Under the pieces are notes generated by a model. It searched no databases and had not been told where the DNA came from. It saw nothing but the letters and a program-made list of their open reading frames with translations. Shown here in pieces: positions 35,930 to 41,372 of a stretch of 41,372 nucleotides of DNA. Location of the stretch: the IMG/VR virus record IMGVR_UViG_3300009154_000101, positions 1-41,372 of that record; one strand, 5' to 3'. Positions within the stretch are counted from its first letter, which is position 1, and the number at the start of each line of letters is the position of its first letter. Both the position numbers and the translations under genes were made by a program. The stretch is from a virus.

Positions 35930-36155
35930 CAGCTTGATCTTTCATTTTCTTTGCAACTTCTTTGCTTTGCTCTTGAATTCGGAGTCGGCGCTGGTGCTCA
36001 GCTTCGTCCCTAACAGGGCCGGAATAGGGACGACCTTTTTTCTTTTCCTCGTTGAAGATGTCGAACAGTTGGTCGGTCAGTTCGTCGCAGGCGATTCCGT
36101 ATCCAACTGCCTTGCCGCACCTTTCCCGGATGCGGTCGTATAGGGTGTCAGTCAT
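35907..36155 (-). CDS. Unknown charged protein, 82 aa
   Basis: MTDTLYDRIRERCGKAVGYG then ELTDQLFDIFNEEKKKGRPY and a charged coiled coil (EHQRRLRIQEQSKEVAKKMK). Not recognised. ATGA overlap with the upstream gene. It is the last gene of the cassette 9 operon; its stop lies inside the first hairpin of cassette 8. Confidence 0.65.
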   Translation of the reverse strand: MTDTLYDRIRERCGKAVGYGIACDELTDQLFDIFNEEKKKGRPYSGPVRDEAEHQRRLRIQEQSKEVAKKMKDQAEDGFPYS

Positions 36156-36379
36156 TGTAAGTTAAAATTTTTGATGTTTGGGACAGGTCCGCAGATTTGG
36201 TCGGCTTGAACTGGGCTAAGCTTACTCTGCCTGCAAGCCAGAACATTGGCCTGAGCAGTGGCAAATGCCTGGTATTTCATGCGGCTAGAGATAGTATCCG
36301 TTATCCCAGTTACAAACAGATGCGCCAGAATAAACGCACCGAATGAGACCAAGGCGGGTACAACTTCAGTGTCTTTCAT
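36152..36379 (-). CDS. Small protein with N-terminal membrane segment, 75 aa
   Basis: Residues 7-28 (VPALVSFGAFILAHLFVTGI) form a membrane helix. The rest is polar with two Cys (NVLACRQSKLSPVQADQICG), possibly a disulfide in the periplasm. ATGA overlap with the upstream gene. Function unknown. Confidence 0.6.
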   Translation of the reverse strand: MKDTEVVPALVSFGAFILAHLFVTGITDTISSRMKYQAFATAQANVLACRQSKLSPVQADQICGPVPNIKNFNLQ

Positions 36380-36696
36380 TCGGGGAGTGCCTCCAGTGCT
36401 TTGCGGATGGTTTCTATCTCATCGTCATTCAAGTAAGGTCCCTTACTGTTGACCAGTGCAAGTGCCTGCTCCTTCAAACTCGGTGGCTGAGGGCGGCGCC
36501 ATCGCTGTAACTCTAACGCAAAGCCCCCGCCACGAATTTCGGCCAGACACTTAAGGCAAACCTCAAGTTCCTGATCGGCGCCCCAACACGCAGCCAAGAT
36601 GGCAGCCTGTGGGAACATTTTCTCGTTGTGATTTGCCTCCTTTATCCACTCCTCTATTAGCTCAGGGGGTAGGGTGATTGGGTGTTGGTCAGTCAT
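36376..36696 (-). CDS. Cyanobacterial/cyanophage-type small protein, 106 aa
   Basis: From ATG 36696 (MTDQHPITLPPELIEEWIKE). The sequence has three segments I associate with many small proteins of marine Synechococcus and their phages: the 'PIT.PPELv..W' start, QAAILAACWGADQELEVCLK ('A..~aA.wGADqELeacc~w') and DDEIETIRKALEALPE at the C-terminus. Function unknown. Its presence is a useful pointer to the host. The ATG overlaps the end of the upstream gene. Confidence 0.7.
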   Translation of the reverse strand: MTDQHPITLPPELIEEWIKEANHNEKMFPQAAILAACWGADQELEVCLKCLAEIRGGGFALELQRWRRPQPPSLKEQALALVNSKGPYLNDDEIETIRKALEALPE

Positions 36697-36898
36697 AACT
36701 CTCAATTTCCTCTTCAAGTTTGTTCACAACAGTTCGGCGGGTCGGAATGCCAAGGGCCATCCTCAGGGTGTCCACCTCGTGAATGAGCAGTCGCACCATG
36801 TCTAAAGTAGCAACTTCGCACTCGGGGTAAACCTTGCCGACTTCCATTGCGATGCGGAGGTATTCGGCCTTGTAGTCGATTTCGTTTAGGGTTGTCAT
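36689..36898 (-). CDS. Unknown protein, 69 aa
   Basis: From ATG 36898 ([20 protein letters not shown]). Helical, with VATLDMVRLLIHEVDTLRMA and a final acidic coil (VVNKLEEEIESYD). ATGA overlap with the upstream gene. Not recognised. Confidence 0.65.
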   Translation of the reverse strand: MTTLNEIDYKAEYLRIAMEVGKVYPECEVATLDMVRLLIHEVDTLRMALGIPTRRTVVNKLEEEIESYD

Positions 36899-37116
36899 TG
36901 GTTCCCCCATTTGGCGAGGACGGCGCGAGCTGCCACGCAGAAACGACCGGGCGACAAGACCTTTTCTTTGCAGAAGTCGCGGGCATAGTCATGAAATACT
37001 CGGTGCAGCTCGTCGGTGGTCGGCCCCTCCTGCCCCGGCTGCGGCGCCAGGCGCTCCAGGAGATCGGCGGCGCGAGCTTGCGCTTCTGACGGCCCCATAA
37101 AATGGAACCGTTTCAC
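36895..37116 (-). CDS. Unknown protein, 73 aa
   Basis: I start it at GTG 37116, overlapping the pentapeptide gene stop (GTGA). [60 protein letters not shown] and a helical end ([14 protein letters not shown]). GC-richer than its neighbours. The '...LHr~fhdyar...' part resembles small cyanobacterial hypothetical proteins. Function unknown. Confidence 0.6.
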   Translation of the reverse strand: MKRFHFMGPSEAQARAADLLERLAPQPGQEGPTTDELHRVFHDYARDFCKEKVLSPGRFCVAARAVLAKWGNQ

Positions 37117-37805
37117 GCTGCCACCTCTGCTTCTGTTGACGCTGGGGAACCCCACGGTGTCGCGGGTGACGCTACGACTAAAGCCAGTAGGATTGCACCA
37201 TATTTATCCCACCAAGCGATGGCGCTGGGGTCAAGGTTGGTGATCCATTCTGTATCAGCAGTTTGCCAACGGTTCAGATCGTGGGCCTGGCATCCAATGC
37301 GCAGAGTTGTTTCACCTTCGGGTGAGCAACTCCAGGTGCATGACCATGTATCAAACTCTGCAGTTTTAATCTCTCGCATATTTCCAGTGCTGTCCTGCAG
37401 ATTGGCGCCCCGCAGATTGGCGCCATACAGCTTGGCGCCCCGCAGATTGGCGCCCCGCAGATTGGCATCCCGCAGATCGGCGAACCGCAGATCGGCGCCC
37501 CGCAGATTGGCGCCCCGCAGATCGGCGCCATACAGATTGGCGCCATACAGATAAGCGTCCCACAGATCGGCGCCCCGCAGATTGGCATCCCGCAGATCGG
37601 CGCCATACAGATTGGCGCCCCGCAAAATGGCATCCATCAGATCGGCGCCCCGCAGATTGGCATCCCGCAGATCGGCGCATTTGCCCTCGATCGCTCGGTT
37701 TAGATATAGTAGATGTAAACGTAAAATCTCCTTAAGTTGAAGAGCGGGTCCGTCGTCGCTGTTGACGAGGGAAACGGGGTGAAGGGTGGTGTCGTTGTAT
37801 TCCAT
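37113..37805 (-). CDS. Pentapeptide-repeat protein with C-terminal membrane segment
   Basis: 230 aa from ATG 37805 ([14 protein letters not shown]) behind cassette 9. Residues ~43-140 consist of about 19 tandem A(D/N)Lxx units ([20 protein letters not shown], then [20 protein letters not shown] and so on), which fold into a right-handed beta-helix. The C-terminal part contains [17 protein letters not shown] with three Cys and a membrane segment [20 protein letters not shown]. Pentapeptide proteins are abundant in cyanobacteria; some mimic DNA and inhibit gyrase (MfpA/Qnr), others sit at membranes. The membrane segment argues against a soluble gyrase inhibitor. Confidence 0.85.
   Translation of the reverse strand: MEYNDTTLHPVSLVNSDDGPALQLKEILRLHLLYLNRAIEGKCADLRDANLRGADLMDAILRGANLYGADLRDANLRGADLWDAYLYGANLYGADLRGANLRGADLRFADLRDANLRGANLRGAKLYGANLRGANLQDSTGNMREIKTAEFDTWSCTWSCSPEGETTLRIGCQAHDLNRWQTADTEWITNLDPSAIAWWDKYGAILLALVVASPATPWGSPASTEAEVAA
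37396..37680 (-). repeat. Tandem 15-bp repeat array encoding the pentapeptide repeats
   Basis: Imperfect 15-bp units (plus-strand core CGCAGATYGGCGYC with variants such as CATACAG and CATCCCG) repeated about 19 times. The strong nucleotide identity between units means the array can expand or shrink by slippage or recombination. Confidence 0.8.
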
Positions 37806-37877
37806 GCTATAAGCATAGCTCATTTCGCCGACTTTCGAAAGGGGGTAAACCCCCCCGCAAGGTACGGGAAACCGCCC
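37806..37877 (-). promoter_or_regulatory. Terminator-promoter cassette 9
   Basis: Minus strand: GGGCGGTTTCCCGTACC hairpin, GGGGGGTTTACCCCC hairpin followed by TTT, -35 TTTCGA (37835-37840), 17-nt spacer, -10 TATGCT (37812-37817), 6 nt, ATG 37805. It separates the exonuclease operon from the pentapeptide operon. Confidence 0.75.
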
Positions 37878-37881
37878 AAAA

Positions 37882-38760
37882 TCACGAGCACCCCAGGGTT
37901 TGAAGGATCTTGTCTTTGCGTTTCAACATTTGCTTAAACTCAAGACCCTCCAATAGAGCTTCAACGTGAGTCGGTATCGGCGGACTTGAAGAGAACCATT
38001 TGCAATCTGGCAAGTCATTCTCAAGCGTTACCAACCGAAGATTGGCCAGAAAAGTTCCCGCATCGTTCTTAACTTTCGGGTGCAGGGCAATTCGGTCAGC
38101 CCCAGTAAATTCGGGGTTAACTTCACTCGGGCGGCATTCGTGAATAATTTTTACGGCAGTCTTCGGGCCAAGACCTTTTATGCCCAAAACGTTATCAGAT
38201 TTGTCTCCACAGATACTTTTAAAAAAACGAATTTCGCTGGGGTAAACCTCGTATTTCTCTAGAACTTCGTCAATTCCGTAGACTTTCGTATTTTTAACGC
38301 TGTTGAAAAGAATCACTTTGACTTTATTAGACACTAACTGTAAAAGGTCTGAATCGCAAGAATAAACGTGAATTTCATCATACGCTGGGGAGTTTCTTGA
38401 AATGTGGGCAATCACATCGTCCGCCTCAAATCCGGTGACCTTGGCAACGTTCATGCCAAGTGTCGGTAAAACTTCATCCAGCAAAAGATTCTGGTCCGCA
38501 TAATGGGCAGCACCTGCCGAATCCCGGTTTGCCTTGTACTCCCCGGACTCTTTTTTCCGCCAGTTGCTTCCCCCTTCTGCGCAGGGTACTACGCAAGAGT
38601 AATCGTTTTTTGCCATAATAGCAAAGAGTGCGTTAAGGAACCCCAGGGTTCCTGTCACGGGGATTCCAGCAGAAGTCGTAAGTTCCCCGCAACTACGTAT
38701 CAGTGCAGAGCGAGAACGGTGGAAGAGAGCACTACAATCTAAAATGAGGAGTCGTTTCAT
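37882..38760 (-). CDS. 5'-3' exonuclease (FEN/PIN family, T4 RNase H/T5 D15-like)
   Basis: 292 aa. [18 protein letters not shown] with the first metal-binding Asp (D8), then [27 protein letters not shown] (two metal ligands), [14 protein letters not shown] and [20 protein letters not shown] then PKTAVKI, the helix-hairpin-helix that grips DNA. All the acidic clusters of the family are present. It removes RNA primers or trims 5' flaps during phage replication, work that complements the polymerase, which lacks a 5'-3' domain. Its ATG overlaps the HNH gene stop (ATGA). Confidence 0.9.
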   Translation of the reverse strand: MKRLLILDCSALFHRSRSALIRSCGELTTSAGIPVTGTLGFLNALFAIMAKNDYSCVVPCAEGGSNWRKKESGEYKANRDSAGAAHYADQNLLLDEVLPTLGMNVAKVTGFEADDVIAHISRNSPAYDEIHVYSCDSDLLQLVSNKVKVILFNSVKNTKVYGIDEVLEKYEVYPSEIRFFKSICGDKSDNVLGIKGLGPKTAVKIIHECRPSEVNPEFTGADRIALHPKVKNDAGTFLANLRLVTLENDLPDCKWFSSSPPIPTHVEALLEGLEFKQMLKRKDKILQTLGCS

Positions 38761-39578
38761 GAGTCTTGAAGTTTGATTTTGTCTTTACCCGATCCCCCGA
38801 TCGAGCGATTATGGGAGGTCACGCCGGCAGCAGTGCTAACGAACCCGTCTAAAGTTGACATCCATTTTTGCTTATTTGATGTTTCTCCCCCTTTTCTCTG
38901 TCCCCCCTTAACTCTGTCAGCATTCGCTGGATCCAGAATCCCTATTTTAAACTCAACCACTTTTGCACCAGTGACTTTACCACCAATTTTGCCAGCATTA
39001 CTTGCCCATTCTTTCCTTGACCCGTCGTATTTTTTGTCGAACAGGGCAATCTTGTTCTTGAAGCTGGTGTGACCGTTTTTGAGTCCGTTTTCAGCGTAGG
39101 TGTCCGCCCATTCTTTCCTTCTTTCAAGGTCGTGGATTCCTACTCCTCCCTCTACCTGAGTTTTTATACCTTTCCTACACCACTCGGATTTTAGGTCCTT
39201 ATAGTCAGGGTTGAACAACCCTTTATTTTCTTCGTAGAGTTTTGCTCCTACCGACGGTCCGTATTTTCTTCCATTTTCCGCCGCGTGATTTTTCCTTTCA
39301 GTTAAAACCTCTTCACAAACAAGCTCCCACAGATTTCCCGGTACGGATTTCTTGTGCCACCCGCAATGGCACAGAGTTTGAAATGCTAGTGTTTGAAGGC
39401 AAGAAGCAATAGCATGCTGCTCAATAGTCAACCATTGTCCAAAGGGTAAATCCCCAAAAATGCACTGCGGAAGAGTATGATTCCACTCCATGTAGTCGTG
39501 GTTCGGGTCACGAATGTTCAACCAGTTCTCCCGCTCACACTGTGCTAAATATGCGTAGTAAAGATCAAAATAGTCCAT
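38757..39578 (-). CDS. HNH-type homing endonuclease (third copy, divergent)
   Basis: 273 aa. The N-terminus has an HNH-like core: YMEWNHTLPQCIFGDLPFGQ then WLTIEQHAIASCLQTLAFQT, where NH, then H, and a Cys-His stretch (LCHCGWHKKS) correspond to 'e.HHilP......~~~l~.~eH~~l~~~~~~'. The first His is replaced by Asn, as in some HNH variants. The rest is a long Lys/Gly/Asn-rich chain of short repeats (NAGKIGGKVTGAKVVEFKIG; RKEWADTYAENGLKNGHTSF), each resembling NUMOD or basic repeat units of cyanophage HNH proteins. A free-standing mobile gene; it sits ahead of the exonuclease gene and is coupled to it through ATGA. Confidence 0.7.
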   Translation of the reverse strand: MDYFDLYYAYLAQCERENWLNIRDPNHDYMEWNHTLPQCIFGDLPFGQWLTIEQHAIASCLQTLAFQTLCHCGWHKKSVPGNLWELVCEEVLTERKNHAAENGRKYGPSVGAKLYEENKGLFNPDYKDLKSEWCRKGIKTQVEGGVGIHDLERRKEWADTYAENGLKNGHTSFKNKIALFDKKYDGSRKEWASNAGKIGGKVTGAKVVEFKIGILDPANADRVKGGQRKGGETSNKQKWMSTLDGFVSTAAGVTSHNRSIGGSGKDKIKLQDS

Positions 39579-39600
39579 GACAGATTTTGGGTGATTTTTA

Positions 39601-39641
39601 GGGAGCAGCGGTGAGAATCACCACAAAACTCGCTTACTCCC
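39601..39641 (-). other. Nested stem-loop at the predicted 5' end of the HNH-exonuclease mRNA
   Basis: Minus-strand RNA: GGGAG/CTCCC (39637-39641 with 39601-39605), AGCG/CGCT (39631-39634 with 39607-39610) and an inner GTGA-ttc-TCAC. The first G of GGGAG is the predicted +1 of the promoter at 39648-39653. It is followed by TAAAAA, not a U-run, so it is not a terminator. Probably stabilises the mRNA 5' end. Confidence 0.5.
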
Positions 39642-39647
39642 AAATTT

Positions 39648-39653
39648 ATTATA
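39648..39653 (-). promoter_or_regulatory. Promoter -10 box (TATAAT) of the HNH-exonuclease operon
   Basis: Perfect TATAAT on the minus strand directly after the phosphatase stop codon, 69 nt upstream of the HNH ATG. The region 17 nt upstream reads GATTTA, a weak -35. The wider TATAATAAATT also resembles T4-type late promoter cores. Confidence 0.55.
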
Positions 39654-39655
39654 CC

Positions 39656-40348
39656 TTACTCAGCATCCGGTAAATCATATTGCCAAAATGTATCCCGAGT
39701 AACGTTGTAACTTGTAAGGACGCCAGTGTGATAGGCGGCGGTGTCAATGCAGATTCCACCGCCCGGAATCACGTAGGGCATTGCGCTTCTAGGAGTGTGC
39801 CCGAAAACCACACGTTTCAGGTTCGGGTTCCACTCTTCAAACAAAGGGCCAAGTTTAAGAAACGGTTCGCGCATCCAAAGAATTCCCTCAAGACGTCCTT
39901 GAGCCAAGGATTCCTCAGGATCGTGCCCCGGATAAAAACCGGCATGAATAAACATAGTTTCGCCTATGGTCAGGTAAACCGGCAGAGCTCTGATCCAGTC
40001 GGCGTGCTTAAAGATCTTATCCGTCTCTTCCATGTTTCCGCCATTTTTTGCCCATGTGACAAACGAGAAACCAAGGCCATCTGCTGCGTCAAGCATCATC
40101 TGCTCATGGTTTCCTTTCAGGCAGTGAAAGTTTGCGAGCCCGTTCTTTTGCGGGTCGTCTAGAAGTTCTTTGATTTTGTTGAGGACAGCGACGTCTTGAC
40201 CGCCACGGTCAATCAAATCGCCGAGCAAGATTACGGTGGTTTGCGAATCGCGGACGTGGTCGAGAAAGGCAGAGAAAAGGTCGTATCGACCGTGAATGTC
40301 GCCGACAGCGATGACGTCGCCGGGGTCGTAAGTAGGATTAAATAACAT
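39656..40348 (-). CDS. Calcineurin-type phosphatase (PPP/ApaH/Pnkp-phosphatase-like)
   Basis: 230 aa from ATG 40348, 5 nt after the kinase stop and behind GAAAG; the longer frame to 40486 overlaps the kinase by 130 nt and is rejected. All metallophosphoesterase motifs are present in order: VIAVGDIHGRYDLFSAF (D, H), VILLGDLIDRGGQDVAVL (GD, R), FHCLKGNHEQMML (GNHE), MFIHAGFYP (H) and VVFGHTPRSAMPYVIPGG (GH). The family dephosphorylates proteins, Ap4A or, in bacterial Pnkp, 2',3'-phosphates of RNA. Coupling to a Pnk-like kinase gene favours an end-healing role; an ApaH-like or protein phosphatase role remains possible. Confidence 0.88.
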   Translation of the reverse strand: MLFNPTYDPGDVIAVGDIHGRYDLFSAFLDHVRDSQTTVILLGDLIDRGGQDVAVLNKIKELLDDPQKNGLANFHCLKGNHEQMMLDAADGLGFSFVTWAKNGGNMEETDKIFKHADWIRALPVYLTIGETMFIHAGFYPGHDPEESLAQGRLEGILWMREPFLKLGPLFEEWNPNLKRVVFGHTPRSAMPYVIPGGGICIDTAAYHTGVLTSYNVTRDTFWQYDLPDAE

Positions 40349-40353
40349 ATCTT

Positions 40354-40818
40354 TCAATAAATGTAGGTTATCCGGTCCCAATCTTCGGAGTCGATCGTTC
40401 GCAGGGAAGACTGCAACTTTTCGTGAATCGACTTGATCACATAGTCCGGAACGTGACGAGTTCGCTGAAAGTTTCGAGCCAGGCAAGTTGCCAGAGATGC
40501 GTCAACGACCACGGCTTCAACTTTGCCGTAGCCATAGGAACGCAACAGTGCTATAGCCTCTTTCCGGTAAGACGCTCGATAATGAGTGCCGTCCAGAATA
40601 ACAGGTTTGCCGCAAGCCTGAGCAACGAGTTCTTCGATGCGATCGTGAATTTCCTGCCAGACTCCTTGGATGTCTGCGGACCCGTACAGTTCAGCGCGGA
40701 TATCGTCACCGGAGATAATAACAGCATTCTCGATTTCAGCCAGCTTTGCGGCTTGAGTGGATTTGCCAGAGCCAGGGGCTCCAACCATAACGTAGGCGTA
40801 AGAGTCTTTCATTTCCAT
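40354..40818 (-). CDS. P-loop kinase resembling the polynucleotide 5'-kinase domain
   Basis: 154 aa. Walker A is VMVGAPGSGKSTQAAKLAE (residues 10-28); ISGDDIRAELYGSADIQGVW matches the 'S~D~.R......~....~' substrate segment of T4 Pnk kinases; VILDGTHYRASYRKEAIAL gives '~DaTn~....R' and LARNFQRTRHVPDYVIKSIH gives the lid with 'R..R.vPe.vi..~~..~'. These are the T4 Pnk/zeta-toxin-like AAA_33 kinases. It is the first gene of cassette 10; start at ATG 40818 or the ATG two codons later. The adjoining phosphatase gene starts 5 nt after its stop. A HAD 3'-phosphatase-like protein is encoded 6 kb away (34419-34808). Confidence 0.82.
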   Translation of the reverse strand: MEMKDSYAYVMVGAPGSGKSTQAAKLAEIENAVIISGDDIRAELYGSADIQGVWQEIHDRIEELVAQACGKPVILDGTHYRASYRKEAIALLRSYGYGKVEAVVVDASLATCLARNFQRTRHVPDYVIKSIHEKLQSSLRTIDSEDWDRITYIY

Positions 40819-40890
40819 GCTTTAAGCATACCTCATTTTCGCGTTTTGCGAAAGGGGGTAAACCGCCCGGTCAGGTACGGTTATCCGCCC
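40819..40890 (-). promoter_or_regulatory. Terminator-promoter cassette 10
   Basis: Minus strand: GGGCGGATAACCGTACC hairpin, GGGCGG...CCCCCTTT hairpin, -35 TTTCGC (40848-40853), 17-nt spacer, -10 TATGCT (40825-40830), 6 nt, ATG 40818. The stop codon of the upstream gene lies between the hairpins. Confidence 0.75.
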
Positions 40891-41372
40891 GGTTGCGTTC
40901 CTCTTGACGAAGGACCATTGCCAGAGTCGTGGCGAATTCGTCACCAGAGTAAAGGTCAATCAAATCTTCGCGAAAATCTTCTGCGTCGAGGAAGAAGCGC
41001 ATTTGCGTCGAGGAGTTGGTCCTACGATTGATGATCGTTGCGCAGTCATAAACCTCACCGAGTTTCCTCGCCATATCCTGCTGGTCAGAGCCGAGGACGA
41101 TCACGGCTTCTTGCCAAGGAGAGGATTCTACAGCGTTGGCAACTGCCTCAAACGGACTCTTGGTTTTGAGGAAGTGTATCCGGTTCATGTCGAGACCGGC
41201 TTCTCTGCACAGATGCCCAAGGAGGAGAACGCGGAGATCCCAGTCGTTGTTGCCCTTACCGTCTGACACGTAAACGTCGGCTTCGTCACCGTGCTCAAGC
41301 ATGAGCTTGATAAGTTCAATATGCCCTCCGTGAGGGATATTAAATCTGCCCATCGTCACAGAACGTTCGTAA
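40871..41372 (-). CDS. NMNAT-like nucleotidyltransferase (5' end cut by window edge)
   Basis: The frame is open to the right edge: ...YERSVTMGRFNIPHGGHIEL, so the start probably lies outside, although a GTG at 41359 is possible. GRFNIPHGGHIELIKLML is the (H/T)xGH nucleotide-binding motif of the cytidylyltransferase-like superfamily, and NSSTQMRFFLDAEDF gives the second signature (ISSTxxR-like). AVIVLGSDQQDMARKL is the '~v~GsDq' strand of NMN adenylyltransferases (NadM/NadR type). The likely reaction is NMN + ATP to NAD, which phages use to maintain NAD pools; other adenylyl- or cytidylyltransferase substrates are possible. The stop lies inside cassette 10. Confidence 0.78.
   Translation of the reverse strand, partial: YERSVTMGRFNIPHGGHIELIKLMLEHGDEADVYVSDGKGNNDWDLRVLLLGHLCREAGLDMNRIHFLKTKSPFEAVANAVESSPWQEAVIVLGSDQQDMARKLGEVYDCATIINRRTNSSTQMRFFLDAEDFREDLIDLYSGDEFATTLAMVLRQEERNRADNRT

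Noticed and set aside
37396-37680. Regular short repeats that might suggest a CRISPR array
   Set aside because: Units are contiguous 15-mers without unique spacers and translate perfectly as pentapeptide repeats.
26639-37823. N-terminal extensions MSYAYSME and MSHNKVM before several first genes
   Set aside because: These codons coincide with the conserved -10 box and spacer of the promoter cassettes. Similarity between them reflects promoter DNA, and the true starts are the ATGs 6 nt after the -10 box.
39656-40486. Longer phosphatase start at 40486
   Set aside because: It would overlap the kinase gene by 130 nt. The extra residues lack family similarity, and ATG 40348 has a ribosome-binding sequence 5 nt after the kinase stop.

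Overview
The window is a stretch of a tailed, contractile-tail (myovirus) bacteriophage genome, almost certainly a cyanophage. Every gene I accept lies on the minus strand, so the sequence is transcribed from right to left. It is nearly gap-free: I see no gene-free stretch longer than about 130 bases, no tRNA, rRNA, CRISPR array or insertion sequence. Two things point to picocyanobacterial phages. The DNA polymerase is of the mitochondrial (Pol gamma) type, which is known from the S-TIM5 lineage of Synechococcus myoviruses. One small protein (36376-36696) has the PPEL...ETIRKALEALP pattern I associate with marine Synechococcus and their phages. The assignment to an S-TIM5-like phage is inference.

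Left half (1-24.1 kb, replication and virion genes). In transcription order: a type IIA topoisomerase A subunit (GyrA/ParC-like), four unknown genes, a Pol gamma-like DNA polymerase split into two genes with a homing endonuclease between them, two small genes, tail assembly chaperones with a programmed -1 frameshift, a tail-completion protein, a LysM-like protein, an unusually long tail sheath, a ribbon-helix-helix protein, a gp25-like baseplate protein, a Mu gp29-like portal, a protease-scaffold fusion, a Mu gpF-like minor head protein, a second HNH endonuclease, a probable decoration protein, the major capsid protein, the tail tube, an unknown gene, and baseplate J (cut by the left edge). 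A short motif, GGGTAAAAT, recurs at nine junctions in this half and nowhere else; it may be the late promoter element.

Right half (24.1-41.4 kb, probably early genes). Many small overlapping genes form short operons. Ten operons start with the same cassette: tandem GC-rich hairpins, then a sigma70-like promoter whose -10 box lies exactly 6 nt before the ATG, which predicts leaderless mRNAs. The recognisable enzymes are an NMNAT-like nucleotidyltransferase (cut by the right edge), a polynucleotide-kinase-like P-loop kinase beside a calcineurin-type phosphatase, a third HNH gene, a 5'-3' exonuclease, a pentapeptide-repeat protein, a HAD 3'-phosphatase-like protein, an Nmad1-like protein and an SprT-like metallopeptidase.

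The most interesting part is 27.0-31.1 kb. One operon encodes a TET/JBP-family 2-oxoglutarate/Fe(II) dioxygenase and a TET-associated glycosyltransferase. The next operon encodes a BcbF/EcbF-type HAD phosphatase, a sugar-type nucleotidyltransferase and an APH/choline-kinase-like kinase, a set that resembles capsule biosynthesis modules. Together they look like a DNA base hypermodification pathway: oxidise a methylated pyrimidine in DNA, glycosylate it, and perhaps decorate the sugar.
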